A DNA stretch of 64,000 nt, taken from assembly GCF_000708715.2 (NCBI RefSeq), contig NZ_JENB01000017.1, positions 1-64,000 on the forward strand, read 5' to 3'. Shown piece after piece: positions 30,312 to 39,769 of this stretch. Every line of letters begins with the position of its first letter. Within the stretch, counting starts at the first letter, position 1. A program made the position numbers and the translations under genes. The DNA is from Pseudomonas putida W15Oct28. Lineage in GTDB: Bacteria > Pseudomonadota > Gammaproteobacteria > Pseudomonadales > Pseudomonadaceae. A model generated the notes under the pieces. That model searched no databases. It was not told the origin of the DNA and saw nothing but the letters and a program-made list of their open reading frames with translations.

Positions 30312-31307
30312 ATGACACGTACTCAACCTTCCGCTTCGCCAACCCCGTCGCGCGCCTGGCGCGCCATCGCCGCGCTGACACTCAGCCTGGTGCTGGCCCC
30401 GGTGGCCATGGCCGATGAGCCAACCGCCAACGCCGCCACGCCGGCCGCCGCCACTGCCCCGGCCGCACCTGCTGCTGCCCCGGCTGCCCCGGCTGCCGAT
30501 GCACAGGCCCCTGCTGCTGCCGACGCGGCCGCTGCCACCCCGGCTGATGCACCGGCCGCGGTAGACCCAAGCGTTGAAGCCCTGGTTGAAGACACCTCGC
30601 TGGGCATGGCCCACGACCTGTCCCCATGGGGCATGTACAAGAACGCCGATATCGTGGTGAAGATCGTCATGATCGGCCTGGCCATCGCCTCTATCATCAC
30701 TTGGACCATCTGGATCGCCAAAGGCTTCGAGCTGATGGGCGCCAAGCGTCGCCTGCGTGGTGAAATCGCGCAGCTGAAGAAATCCGCCAGCCTGAAAGAA
30801 GCCAGCGACGTTTCCAACAAGGAAGGCACCTTGTCCCACACCCTGGTCCACGACGCCCTCGAAGAGATGCGCCTGTCGGCCAACGCCCGCGAAAAAGAAG
30901 GCATCAAGGAGCGTGTCAGCTTCCGCCTGGAGCGCCTGGTACACGCCAGCGGCCGCACCATGAGCAACGGCACCGGCGTACTCGCCACCATCGGTTCCAC
31001 CGCGCCGTTCGTCGGCCTGTTCGGTACCGTGTGGGGCATCATGAACAGCTTCATCGGCATCGCCAAGACCCAGACCACCAACCTGGCCGTGGTTGCCCCA
31101 GGTATCGCCGAAGCCCTGCTGGCCACCGCCCTGGGCCTGGTCGCTGCAATCCCGGCTGTGGTCATCTACAACGTCTTCGCCCGCTCCATCGCTGGCTACA
31201 AGGCCCAGGTGTCCGACGCCTCCGCCCAGGTACTGCTGCTGGTCAGCCGTGATCTGGACCACCAGGGCAGCGAGCGCGCTGCCCCGCACATGGTGAAAGT
31301 GGGGTAA
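30312..31307 (+). CDS. exbB: TonB-system biopolymer transport protein ExbB
   Basis: 331 residues, longer than E. coli ExbB (244). The start has a signal-like hydrophobic stretch, then an Ala/Pro-rich segment (about 38-85) and the MotA/ExbB core with three membrane spans (GTGVLATIGSTAPFVGLFGT). With ExbD it uses the proton gradient to energise TonB. The long N-terminal extension is known in P. putida ExbB. exbD begins 3 bases after the stop. Iron control is expected, but I see no convincing Fur box. Confidence 0.95.
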   Translation: MTRTQPSASPTPSRAWRAIAALTLSLVLAPVAMADEPTANAATPAAATAPAAPAAAPAAPAADAQAPAAADAAAATPADAPAAVDPSVEALVEDTSLGMAHDLSPWGMYKNADIVVKIVMIGLAIASIITWTIWIAKGFELMGAKRRLRGEIAQLKKSASLKEASDVSNKEGTLSHTLVHDALEEMRLSANAREKEGIKERVSFRLERLVHASGRTMSNGTGVLATIGSTAPFVGLFGTVWGIMNSFIGIAKTQTTNLAVVAPGIAEALLATALGLVAAIPAVVIYNVFARSIAGYKAQVSDASAQVLLLVSRDLDHQGSERAAPHMVKVG

Positions 31308-31310
31308 GCC

Positions 31311-31739
31311 ATGGGCCTGCATCTCAACGAAGGTGGCGACGACCTCGCCGAAAACCACGAAATCAACGTTACGCCGTTCATCGACGTGATGTTGGTGCTG
31401 CTGATCATCTTCATGGTCGCTGCTCCCCTGGCCACGGTCGACATCAAGGTCGACCTGCCGGCTTCCACCGCCAAACCGGCGCCGAGGCCCGAGAAACCGG
31501 TATTCGTCAGCGTCAAGGCCGACCAGAAGCTGTACGTCGGCGACGATCAGGTTGCTGCGCCCGAACAGCTTGGCCCGATGCTCGACGCCAAGACCAAGGG
31601 TGACAAGGAAACCACGATCTTCTTCCAGGCTGACAAAGGCGTGGATTACGGCGACCTGATGGAAGTGATGAACAACATGCGCGCGGCCGGCTACCTGAAG
31701 GTCGGTCTGGTAGGTCTAGAGACGGCAGCCAAGAAATGA
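31311..31739 (+). CDS. exbD: TonB-system biopolymer transport protein ExbD
   Basis: 142 residues. A single membrane span carries the essential Asp25 in TPFIDVMLVLLIIFMVAAPL, and the periplasmic domain follows. It forms the proton channel with ExbB. The stop overlaps the tonB start (ATGA), so translation is coupled. Confidence 0.96.
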   Translation: MGLHLNEGGDDLAENHEINVTPFIDVMLVLLIIFMVAAPLATVDIKVDLPASTAKPAPRPEKPVFVSVKADQKLYVGDDQVAAPEQLGPMLDAKTKGDKETTIFFQADKGVDYGDLMEVMNNMRAAGYLKVGLVGLETAAKK

Positions 31740-32467
31740 CGAAAACGCGCTCAAACATGGCGCGCTACGGTGGCAGCCTGGCGATCGTGCTGGGCGTGCA
31801 CGTGGTCGCCGTGCTGCTGACGCTCAACTGGTCGGTGCCCCAGGCCATCGAGCTGCCCCCGGCAGCGATGATGGTCGAGCTGGCACCGTTACCGGAGCCT
31901 GCGCCACCACCGCCACCGAAAGCGGTTCCTCAGCCACCGGCACCGGTGGAAGAACTGCCGTTGCCGAAACTGGTAGAAGCGCCCAAGCCCAAGATCGCCG
32001 TCCACAAGCCGCCCAAGCCGAAGGCCAAGCCCCAGCCGCCCAAGCCTGAGAAAAAGCCTGAGCCGCCGACGGAAGCACCGCCGACCGAGCAGACGGTAGA
32101 CGCACCGCCCAGCAACACGCCCCCGCAGAAGTCCGCGGCACCGGCGCCGAGCATCGCGTCCAACAGCAACGCCCTGCCAACCTGGCAGAGCGACCTGCTG
32201 CGCCACCTGGCGAAGTACAAGCGTTACCCGGAAGACGCGCGCCGTCGTGGCCTGCAGGGCATCAACCGCCTGCGCTTCGTGGTCGACGCCGAAGGCAAGG
32301 TGGTGTCGTACGCCATGGCCGGTGGTTCGGGCAGTGCTGCACTGGACCGGGCGACCCTGGAAATGATCCGTCGGGCTGGCACGGTACCCAAGCCGCCACC
32401 CGAGTTGCTGAACAATGGCACGATCGAAGTCGTGGCACCGTTCGTCTACTCGCTGGACCGCCGATAA
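31736..32467 (+). CDS. tonB: Energy transducer TonB
   Basis: 243 residues. One N-terminal membrane span (about 13-32), a long Pro/Lys-rich spacer (about 41-110) that reaches across the periplasm, and a C-terminal TonB domain (about 150-243, KRYPEDARRRGLQGINRLRF and GSGSAALDRATLEMIRRAG). It drives uptake through TonB-dependent outer-membrane receptors. The exbB-exbD-tonB order is the P. putida arrangement. Confidence 0.96.
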   Translation: MTKTRSNMARYGGSLAIVLGVHVVAVLLTLNWSVPQAIELPPAAMMVELAPLPEPAPPPPPKAVPQPPAPVEELPLPKLVEAPKPKIAVHKPPKPKAKPQPPKPEKKPEPPTEAPPTEQTVDAPPSNTPPQKSAAPAPSIASNSNALPTWQSDLLRHLAKYKRYPEDARRRGLQGINRLRFVVDAEGKVVSYAMAGGSGSAALDRATLEMIRRAGTVPKPPPELLNNGTIEVVAPFVYSLDRR

Positions 32468-32561
32468 GCGTTTTGCTTCTGTCACAAATCGGCAAGTCTG
32501 ATAACGTGCGTCTATCGATTGCAGCCGCTATGCTGGGCCCGCAACTTCATGGACGCACGTT

Positions 32562-33488
32562 ATGACCCTCACCGAATTACGCTACATCGTCACACTCGCC
32601 CAGGAACAGCACTTCGGCCATGCCGCCGAACGCTGCCACGTGAGCCAGCCGACCCTGTCGGTCGGTGTGAAGAAGCTCGAGGACGAGCTTGGCGTGCTGA
32701 TCTTCGAGCGCAGCAAAAGCGCGGTGCGCCTGACCCCGGTTGGCGAAAGCATCGTCGCCCAGGCGCAGAAGGTACTGGAGCAGGCCCAGGGCATTCGCGA
32801 ACTGGCCCAGGCCGGCAAGAACCAGCTGACCGCCCCGCTCAAGGTCGGTGCCATCTACACCGTCGGCCCCTACCTGTTCCCGCACCTGATCCCGCAACTG
32901 CACCGCGTAGCGCCGCAGATGCCGCTGTACATCGAAGAAAACTTCACCCACGTACTGCGTGAAAAACTGCGTAACGGCGAACTGGACGCGGTGATCATCG
33001 CCCTGCCGTTCAACGAAGCCGACGTGCTGACCCTGCCGCTGTACGATGAGCCGTTCTGCGCCCTGATGCCCGCCGACCACCCGTGGACGGCGAAAAAGAC
33101 CATCGACACCGCCATGCTCAACGACAAGAGCCTGTTGCTGCTCGGTGAGGGCCACTGTTTCCGCGACCAGGTACTGGAAGCCTGCCCGACCCTGAACAAG
33201 GGCGGCGAAGGCGCCAGGCACACCACGGTCGAATCCAGCTCGCTGGAAACCATCCGCCACATGGTGGCCTCGGGCCTTGGCGTGTCGATCCTGCCGTTGT
33301 CGGCGGTGCACAGCCATCATTACGCCCCTGGCGTCATCGAAGTGCGCCCACTGACCGCACCGGCACCGTTCCGTACCGTGGCCATCGCCTGGCGCGCCAG
33401 CTTCCCGCGGCCGAAGGCCATCGAGATCCTCGCCGACTCGATCCGCCTGTGCTCGGTCGCCAAAGCCCCTGCGGAACAACCGGCCTGA
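32562..33488 (+). CDS. oxyR: Hydrogen peroxide-inducible LysR regulator OxyR
   Basis: 308 residues. The N-terminal HTH is followed by a redox-sensing domain with Cys199 (GEGHCFRDQ) and Cys208 (LEACPTLN), the same numbers as the disulfide-forming pair in E. coli OxyR. It controls peroxide-defence genes. recG starts 3 bases after the stop, the order found throughout Pseudomonas. Confidence 0.97.
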   Translation: MTLTELRYIVTLAQEQHFGHAAERCHVSQPTLSVGVKKLEDELGVLIFERSKSAVRLTPVGESIVAQAQKVLEQAQGIRELAQAGKNQLTAPLKVGAIYTVGPYLFPHLIPQLHRVAPQMPLYIEENFTHVLREKLRNGELDAVIIALPFNEADVLTLPLYDEPFCALMPADHPWTAKKTIDTAMLNDKSLLLLGEGHCFRDQVLEACPTLNKGGEGARHTTVESSSLETIRHMVASGLGVSILPLSAVHSHHYAPGVIEVRPLTAPAPFRTVAIAWRASFPRPKAIEILADSIRLCSVAKAPAEQPA

Positions 33489-33491
33489 GTC

Positions 33492-35570
33492 ATGAGTGAG
33501 CTGTCGAAGGTCCCGGTCACGGTACTCAAGGGTGTTGGCGAGGCCATGGCGGAAAAACTCGCCAAGGTCGGCCTGGAGAACCTGCAGGATGTACTGTTCC
33601 ACCTGCCCCTGCGCTACCAGGACCGCACCCGCGTGGTGCCGATTGGCCAGCTGCGCCCCGGCCAGGATGCGGTTATCGAAGGTGTGGTCAGTGGTACCGA
33701 CGTGACCATGGGCAAGCGCCGCAGCCTGGTGGTGCGCCTGGGCGACGGCAGCGGCGTGCTGACGTTGCGCTTCTACCACTTCAGCAACGCGCAGAAGGAA
33801 GGCCTTAAACGTGGCACCCACCTGCGCTGCTACGGCGAAGCCCGCCCCGGTGCCTCGGGCCTGGAAATTTACCACCCGGAGTACCGCGCACTGAACGGTG
33901 ACGAGCCGCCGCCACCGGTCGAACAGACCCTGACGCCGATCTACCCGTCCACCGAAGGCCTCACCCAGCAACGCCTGCGCCTGTTGTGCCAGCAGAGCCT
34001 GGGCCTGCTTGGCCCGCGCAGCCTGCCCGACTGGCTGCCAGACGAGCTGGCCCGGGACTACCAATTGGCGCCGCTGGACGATGCCATCCGTTACCTGCAC
34101 AACCCGCCGGCCGACGCCGACCTCGACGAACTTGCCGAAGGCCAGCACTGGGCCCAGCACCGCCTGGCCTTCGAAGAACTGCTGACCCACCAGCTGTCGC
34201 AGCAACGCCTGCGCGAGAGCCTGCGCAGCCTGCGGGCGCCAGTGCTGCCCAAGGCCACGCGCCTGCAGGCGCAGTACCTGGCCAACCTGGGCTTTCAGCC
34301 GACCGGCGCACAGCAGCGGGTGGCCAACGAAATTGCCTACGACCTCAGCCAGCATGAGCCGATGATGCGCCTGGTGCAGGGCGATGTCGGTGCCGGCAAG
34401 ACCGTGGTCGCCGCCCTGGCAGCGTTGCAAGGCCTGGAAGCCGGCTATCAGGTGGCGTTGATGGCGCCCACCGAGATCCTCGCCGAACAGCACTTCATCA
34501 CCTTCAAGCGCTGGCTCGAACCGCTGGGTATCGAAGTGGCCTGGCTGGCCGGCAAGCTCAAGGGCAAGGCCCGGGCCGCTTCCCTGGAGCAGATCGCCAA
34601 CGGTGCGCCGATGGTGGTCGGCACCCACGCGCTGTTCCAGGAAGAGGTGAAGTTCAAGCACCTGGCCCTGGCGATCATCGACGAACAGCACCGCTTTGGC
34701 GTGCAGCAACGCCTGGCCCTGCGCAAGAAAGGCGTGGCCGGCGAGTTGTGCCCGCACCAGCTGATCATGACCGCCACGCCAATTCCGCGAACCCTGGCCA
34801 TGAGCGCCTACGCCGACCTGGACACCTCGGTGCTCGACGAATTACCCCCTGGGCGCACCCCGGTGAACACCGTGCTGGTAGCCGACAGCCGCCGCTTCGA
34901 GGTGGTCGAACGGGTTCGCGCCGCCTGCGCCGAGGGGCGTCAGGCCTACTGGGTGTGCACCCTGATCGAAGAATCCGAAGAGCTGACCTGCCAGGCCGCC
35001 GAAAGCACCTATGAAGAACTCGGCAGCGCCTTGGGCGAACTGCGTGTGGGCCTGATCCACGGCCGGATGAAGCCTGCGGAAAAAGCCGAGATCATGGCGC
35101 AGTTCAAGGCCGGTGAATTGCAGCTGCTGGTCGCGACCACTGTCATCGAAGTAGGCGTAGACGTCCCCAACGCCAGCCTTATGATCATCGAAAACCCCGA
35201 ACGCCTGGGCCTGGCCCAGCTGCACCAGCTGCGCGGCCGGGTTGGCCGGGGCAGTGCCGTCAGCCATTGCGTGCTGCTGTATCACCCGCCGCTGTCGCAG
35301 ATCGGCCGCGAACGCTTAGGGATCATGCGCGAGACCAACGACGGCTTCATCATTGCCGAGAAAGACCTCGAACTACGCGGCCCCGGCGAAATGCTGGGTA
35401 CGCGCCAGACCGGCCTGCTGCAGTTCAAGGTCGCCGACCTGATGCGCGATGCCGACCTGTTACCGGCTGTGCGCGATGCCGCCCAGGCCCTGGTCGCCCG
35501 CTGGCCGGACCATGTCAGCCCGCTGCTCGACCGCTGGCTGCGTCATGGCCAGCAATATGGCCAAGTGTGA
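33492..35570 (+). CDS. recG: ATP-dependent DNA helicase RecG
   Basis: 692 residues, normal for RecG. An N-terminal wedge/OB domain (about 1-180) is followed by the SF2 helicase core with Walker A GDVGAGKT, motif II DEQH and motif VI QLRGRVGRG. RecG remodels stalled replication forks and Holliday junctions. It is transcribed with oxyR. Confidence 0.97.
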   Translation: MSELSKVPVTVLKGVGEAMAEKLAKVGLENLQDVLFHLPLRYQDRTRVVPIGQLRPGQDAVIEGVVSGTDVTMGKRRSLVVRLGDGSGVLTLRFYHFSNAQKEGLKRGTHLRCYGEARPGASGLEIYHPEYRALNGDEPPPPVEQTLTPIYPSTEGLTQQRLRLLCQQSLGLLGPRSLPDWLPDELARDYQLAPLDDAIRYLHNPPADADLDELAEGQHWAQHRLAFEELLTHQLSQQRLRESLRSLRAPVLPKATRLQAQYLANLGFQPTGAQQRVANEIAYDLSQHEPMMRLVQGDVGAGKTVVAALAALQGLEAGYQVALMAPTEILAEQHFITFKRWLEPLGIEVAWLAGKLKGKARAASLEQIANGAPMVVGTHALFQEEVKFKHLALAIIDEQHRFGVQQRLALRKKGVAGELCPHQLIMTATPIPRTLAMSAYADLDTSVLDELPPGRTPVNTVLVADSRRFEVVERVRAACAEGRQAYWVCTLIEESEELTCQAAESTYEELGSALGELRVGLIHGRMKPAEKAEIMAQFKAGELQLLVATTVIEVGVDVPNASLMIIENPERLGLAQLHQLRGRVGRGSAVSHCVLLYHPPLSQIGRERLGIMRETNDGFIIAEKDLELRGPGEMLGTRQTGLLQFKVADLMRDADLLPAVRDAAQALVARWPDHVSPLLDRWLRHGQQYGQV

Positions 35571-35648
35571 CGTTAGTCCCAGAATGGATCCAGATTTGCT
35601 CGCAGGCTGGTTATACTTCGCGTTTAAAAGAATCAGTGGATACGGACC

Positions 35649-37052
35649 ATGACTGAAGTTGCCCTGGACACCGCAACCCCACGCGCGCCCTCTGTTATCA
35701 GGCTGCTGCTCGACAAGGTCGGCGTCGCCTACCGCGAGGTGGTCGAAACCCCGCACCTGCCTGCGGCTTCGCGGGTGCAGGCGGTGCTTCTCGACGACGA
35801 GGTCGGCGCCCTCATGGTGCTGTTCCCGCAGAGCCAACTGCTGGACCTCAACCGCCTGGCCGAGCTGACCGGGCGCAAGCTGACCGCCGTGTCGGTGCCA
35901 CGCCTCAAGCAAATGCTCGACAAGCACCAGCTCAAGGCCCTGCCCGGCATTCCGGCGCTGACCAGCTCCCCGTGCCAGTACGAAAAAAGCCTGCTCGACG
36001 CCGAGACGGTGTACATCCAGTCTGGCGAAGCCAGCCTGTTGCTGGAGATTGAACGCGCGCACTTCAAGCGCATGCTGGCCAAGGCCAGCGCCAGCAGCTT
36101 TGGCCAGGAGGTCGAGGCCATCAGCCCCAACCTCGACCGCCCCCATGACGACACCCGTGAAATCACCAATGCCGTTCAGGCCTTCACTGCCCGACGCATC
36201 CAGAAGCGCCTGGAAGAAACCATCGAGATCCCGCCGCTGGCCGACACCGCGCAGAAGATCATCAAGCTGCGGGTAGACCCCAACGCCAGCATCGATGACA
36301 TCACCGGCGTGGTCGAAACCGACCCGGCGCTGGCGGCACAGGTGGTGAGCTGGGCGGCGTCGCCCTACTACGCGTCGCCGGGCAAGATCCGCTCGGTGGA
36401 AGACGCCATCGTGCGCGTGCTGGGCTTCGACCTGGTGATTAACCTGGCCCTGGGCCTGGCACTGGGCAAGACCTTGAGCCTGCCGAAAGACCAGCCGCAG
36501 CAGGCCACGCCATACTGGCAGCAGTCGATCTACACCGCCGCGATCATCGAAGGCCTGACCCGCGCCATGCCTCGGGCAGAACGCCCCGAGGCCGGGCTGA
36601 CCTACCTGGCCGGGCTGCTGCACAACTTCGGCTACCTGCTGCTGGCACACGTATTCCCGCCACACTTCTCGCTGATTTGCCGCCATCTGGAGGTCAACCC
36701 ACACCTGAACCACACCTACGTGGAACAGCACCTGCTGGGCATCAACCGCGAACAGATCGGTGCCTGGCTGATGAAGCTGTGGGACATGCCCGAAGAGCTG
36801 TCGACCGCGCTGCGCTTCCAGCACGACCCGGCCTACGACGGCGAGTACTCGGCGTTCCCCAACCTGGTGTGCCTGGCAACCCGCCTGTTGCGCTCGCGGG
36901 GGATTGGCTCCGGCCCGCAGGAAGAGATTCCTGACGAGCTGCTGGAGCGCCTGGGGATTACCCGGGAAAAGGCCGATGATGCGGTGAACAAGGTGCTTGA
37001 AGCCGAGAACCTGCTGCGCGAGCTGGCTTCACAGTTTCACGCACCGCATTAA
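35649..37052 (+). CDS. YbaK-like domain fused to an HDOD domain
   Basis: 467 residues. Residues about 15-150 resemble the YbaK/ProRS-INS tRNA-editing fold (LLLDKVGVAYREVVETPHLP, LFPQSQLLDLNRLAEL, LLDAETVYIQSGE). Residues about 195-400 are an HDOD domain, seen in proteins that link signalling to output in many proteobacteria (VVETDPALAAQVVSWAASPY, LLHNFGYLLLAHVFPP). HDOD proteins lack a full HD phosphodiesterase site. Whether the YbaK half still deacylates tRNA is unknown. It is a single gene, convergent with the SCP2-like gene across a REP pair. Confidence 0.82.
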   Translation: MTEVALDTATPRAPSVIRLLLDKVGVAYREVVETPHLPAASRVQAVLLDDEVGALMVLFPQSQLLDLNRLAELTGRKLTAVSVPRLKQMLDKHQLKALPGIPALTSSPCQYEKSLLDAETVYIQSGEASLLLEIERAHFKRMLAKASASSFGQEVEAISPNLDRPHDDTREITNAVQAFTARRIQKRLEETIEIPPLADTAQKIIKLRVDPNASIDDITGVVETDPALAAQVVSWAASPYYASPGKIRSVEDAIVRVLGFDLVINLALGLALGKTLSLPKDQPQQATPYWQQSIYTAAIIEGLTRAMPRAERPEAGLTYLAGLLHNFGYLLLAHVFPPHFSLICRHLEVNPHLNHTYVEQHLLGINREQIGAWLMKLWDMPEELSTALRFQHDPAYDGEYSAFPNLVCLATRLLRSRGIGSGPQEEIPDELLERLGITREKADDAVNKVLEAENLLRELASQFHAPH

Positions 37053-37059
37053 GACTATT

Positions 37060-37167
37060 GGGGCCGCTTTGCGGCCCATCGCGACACAAGGCCGCTCCCA
37101 CATTGATCGGCGTATGCAGGACCATGTGGGAGCGGCCTTGTGTCGCGATGGGCTGCGCAGCAGCCCC
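37060..37167. repeat. REP pair, inverted
   Basis: Facing copies: GGGGCCGCTTTGCGGCCC at the left and GGGCTGCGCAGCAGCCCC at the right, with the CACAAGGCCGCTCCCACA arms between. They occupy the convergent gap between the HDOD and SCP2-like genes. Confidence 0.92.
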
Positions 37168-37174
37168 GGCAATG

Positions 37175-37549
37175 TCAGCCTTTCTTCTTCGGCTTCAGGT
37201 ACTTCATCAACCCCTGGAACCACATCACCAGCGCCGGATTGCCCTTGATCTGGATGTTCTTGTCCTGAATCCCCTGCATGAACGCCAACTGCTTGTTGCC
37301 CGCCTGCATCGTGGCGTAGCCGTAGGCAGCGTCCTTGAAGGCGATGGCGAAGGCCGGCTGCGGATGCGCGCCGCCCTTGCTGCTGATGCGCTCGTTATTG
37401 ACGACGAAGTGCCGGGCAACCTTGCCGTCCAGGGTCTGCATCTGGAACACCAGGTCCTTGCCCTTGAGCTGCTGCTGGAATGCCGGGTTGTTACGGCTGG
37501 CCCTGGCCATCAACAGCCCCATGGCCCAGAGAAGAAAGCGGAACTTCAT
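37175..37549 (-). CDS. SCP2 sterol-carrier-fold-like protein with N-terminal signal or membrane segment
   Basis: 124 residues. After a short hydrophobic N-terminus the sequence FQMQTLDGKVARHFVV and IQDKNIQIKGNPALVMWFQG resembles the SCP2 fold, a small hydrophobic-ligand-binding barrel found in lipid-related proteins. The family match is by pattern only. ATG 37549 has GAGG 7 bases upstream; the GTG at 37555 is too close to it. Confidence 0.7.
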   Translation of the reverse strand: MKFRFLLWAMGLLMARASRNNPAFQQQLKGKDLVFQMQTLDGKVARHFVVNNERISSKGGAHPQPAFAIAFKDAAYGYATMQAGNKQLAFMQGIQDKNIQIKGNPALVMWFQGLMKYLKPKKKG

Positions 37550-37644
37550 CGACACGCCTCGATTGAAAAGTGACTAAGTTTCGCAGTTTATCCTCTTAAC
37601 GACCTTTTTATGCAAGTTCGCAGCAGTTACTGCGTGTAAAGCAC

Positions 37645-37669
37645 AACGGGCGCCATGAAGGCGCCCGTT
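37645..37669 (-). terminator. Hairpin after hupA
   Basis: AACGGGCGCC and its exact complement flank ATGAA, a 10-base perfect stem just beyond the hupA stop on the minus strand. The T-run after it is broken, so efficiency is uncertain. Confidence 0.5.
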
Positions 37670-37696
37670 CGGGATCAACGAATCGTCAGCGGATGC

Positions 37697-38002
37697 TTAC
37701 TTTTTCTTGGCGGCCTTGGCTGGCGCGGCCGGGGGATTGACGCTGTCCTTGAGGTTCTTGCCTGGCTTGAAGGCCACGGTATTGCTGGCTTTGATCTTGA
37801 CCGGCTCACCGGTTTGCGGGTTTTTGCCGGTACGCGCGCCGCGATGGCGTTTTTCGAAGGTGCCGAAACCGACCAGGGTCACCGTGTCCTTGTCCAGGGC
37901 ACCGGTGATGCTGTCGAGAATCGCGTTCAACACCTGATTGGCCTTTTCCTTGGTCAGATCAGTCTTTTCCGCGATGACGGCGGCGAGTTCTGGTTTGCGC
38001 AT
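37697..38002 (-). CDS. hupA: DNA-binding protein HU
   Basis: 101 residues, slightly longer than E. coli HU (90). The family signature GFGTFEKRHRGARTGKNPQT is present, and the protein ends in an extra Pro/Ala/Lys-rich tail (NPPAAPAKAAKKK). HU packages and bends DNA. Pseudomonas has several HU paralogues; this is the one next to the rubredoxin genes. Confidence 0.95.
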   Translation of the reverse strand: MRKPELAAVIAEKTDLTKEKANQVLNAILDSITGALDKDTVTLVGFGTFEKRHRGARTGKNPQTGEPVKIKASNTVAFKPGKNLKDSVNPPAAPAKAAKKK

Positions 38003-38129
38003 AGTGAAGCCTCTTTGACGGAATTCTTGTTGTTATGCCGTGCTGCCTTTGGGAGCAGCGCTCAAGGCACCGCAGGCTCTAATCTGCGGCAGACGGAAGT
38101 GAGAATGGCACGTGCTCCGGGGCCGCGCC

Positions 38130-38157
38130 AGTATCAGGCCGGCCATTGTGCAGGCAA
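38130..38157 (-). promoter_or_regulatory. Possible promoter of hupA
   Basis: On the minus strand TTGCCT (38157-38152) is followed after 16 bases by GATACT (38135-38130). The leader between it and hupA contains a small CCGCAG/CTGCGG stem. Confidence 0.4.
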
Positions 38158-38189
38158 CAACAGGATAAATCCGACAGAACGCCCTCTAT

Positions 38190-39338
38190 TTACGCCATTA
38201 CCGGCGGCAACTGGCGATTCAGTGCCAGCTTGTCCATCACGGCTGCCCCGGTCAGGGCATAGCCCAGCAATGCGCCGTCAGCACCGTGGCAGAGCACCTT
38301 GAGGTCACTGCCCTGGCCCTCCACCTGCCAAGTGCATTCCTGGCCCAGGGGCGGCGGCGAAACCACCAGCGGGCAGGCCGGGGTTTTCACGGTGATCGGC
38401 ATCGGCCCGTAGGCAACCGCGGTCGGCTTGCCGGCCAGGGTTTGCGCCAGCGCCCGGGCACAGCTCATCAGCGGCATCACGTAGAGCAGGTTGATGCCAT
38501 CGACCTCGGCACAGTCGCCGAGGGCGAAGATGTTGCCGTGGGAGGTACGCAGCTCGCGGTCTACGCGGACACCACGATTGGTCTGCAAGCCGGCTGCGGC
38601 AGCCAGGTCGATGCGTGGGCGCAGGCCGATGGCCGAAACCACCAGGTCGCAGGCGATCACGCTGCCATCCGACAGGTGCGCCTCCAGGCCCTGGGCCACC
38701 TGCTGCAGGCGGGTCAGCACCGGCCCCAGGTGGAAGCGCACACCCAGGCCTTCCAGCCCGCCCTGCACCGCCGCCGCAGCGGCCGGGTGCAGCAGGGTGG
38801 GCATGATCTGTTCGCACGGCGCCACCACGTCGACCTGGAAGCCGCCCCGGCTCATGTCGTTGGCGAATTCGCAGCCGATCAGGCCGGCACCGAGGATCAA
38901 TACGCGTTGTTTGCCGACGGCGGCGGCACGGAAGCGGGCGTAGTCTTCCAGGTCGTTGATCGGGAACACCAGATGGCTGCCATCGCCTTCGATCGGCACC
39001 TGCACGGTCTGGGCGCCCCAGGCCAGCACCAGGTCTCGGTATTGCACGGCCTCTTCGCCGATCCACAGGCGCTTGTGGTCCGGGTCGATGCCGCTGATGC
39101 GGGTATGGGTGCGGATCTCGGCGTTCAGTTGCTCGGCCATGACGCCCGGCTCGGCCATGCACAGGCCGTCGGCGTCCTTCAGCTTGGCAAAGCCCATGGA
39201 GAGCATGGGCTTGGAGTAGGAGCGACCATCGTCGGCGGTGATCAGCAGCAGCGGCGTCTGCGCATCGAGCTTGCGAAATTCACGGGCCAGGTTGTAGCCC
39301 GCCAGGCCGGTACCGATGATTACCACAGGGGACGTCAT
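38190..39338 (-). CDS. rubB: Rubredoxin-NAD(+) reductase
   Basis: 382 residues. A two-dinucleotide-domain flavoprotein: FAD-binding start [23 protein letters not shown]-binding [13 protein letters not shown] near residue 150, and the C-terminal FAD motif [11 protein letters not shown]. It passes electrons from NADH to rubredoxin, for alkane hydroxylation or reactive-oxygen defence. It follows the rubredoxin gene by 16 bases, so the pair is one operon. Confidence 0.93.
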   Translation of the reverse strand: MTSPVVIIGTGLAGYNLAREFRKLDAQTPLLLITADDGRSYSKPMLSMGFAKLKDADGLCMAEPGVMAEQLNAEIRTHTRISGIDPDHKRLWIGEEAVQYRDLVLAWGAQTVQVPIEGDGSHLVFPINDLEDYARFRAAAVGKQRVLILGAGLIGCEFANDMSRGGFQVDVVAPCEQIMPTLLHPAAAAAVQGGLEGLGVRFHLGPVLTRLQQVAQGLEAHLSDGSVIACDLVVSAIGLRPRIDLAAAAGLQTNRGVRVDRELRTSHGNIFALGDCAEVDGINLLYVMPLMSCARALAQTLAGKPTAVAYGPMPITVKTPACPLVVSPPPLGQECTWQVEGQGSDLKVLCHGADGALLGYALTGAAVMDKLALNRQLPPVMA

Positions 39339-39354
39339 GTCGTGCTTTCCTCGA

Positions 39355-39522
39355 TTAGCCGATAAAGATCATTTCAAAGTCGCTTTTGCCGACGCCACAG
39401 TCGGGGCACAGCCAGTCTTCAGGCACATCTTCCCAACGGGTGCCGGGGGCGATGCCGTCATCGGGCCAGCCTTCGGCTTCGTCGTAGATCAGGCCACAGA
39501 CAATACATTGCCACTTTTTCAT
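39355..39522 (-). CDS. rubA: Rubredoxin
   Basis: 55 residues, reading [20 protein letters not shown] at the N-terminus. Two CxxC pairs (CIVC near residue 6 and CPDC near residue 39) bind a single iron. GAGG precedes the start by about 11 bases. It supplies electrons together with the adjacent reductase. Only one rubredoxin gene is seen here, whereas some Pseudomonas strains carry two side by side. Confidence 0.95.
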   Translation of the reverse strand: MKKWQCIVCGLIYDEAEGWPDDGIAPGTRWEDVPEDWLCPDCGVGKSDFEMIFIG

Positions 39523-39562
39523 CAGGTCTTTTTCCTCGGTTCAGGCTGGGGCTTGTGTTGCT

Positions 39563-39665
39563 GCTGATGGCCCTTTCGCGGGTAAACCCGCTCCCACAGG
39601 AATTACTACAACCTCGGGACCTGTGGAGTACCTGTGGGAGCGGGCATGCCCGCGAAAAAGCCAGC
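39563..39665. repeat. REP pair at a divergent junction
   Basis: Facing copies include TTCGCGGGTAAACCCGCTCC and GTGGGAGCGGGCATGCCCGC. This pair lies between the divergent rubredoxin and ubiC genes and so is upstream of both. Confidence 0.88.
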
Positions 39666-39769
39666 GCGCAATTCGTGGAGGGTTTGTAGCGGCCCTGCCC
39701 GCAGTATGCAAGCAGTCGGGGCAATCATGCTAAGCTCGCCGCCTCTCTGGTTGTTACAAGCAGACCGAC

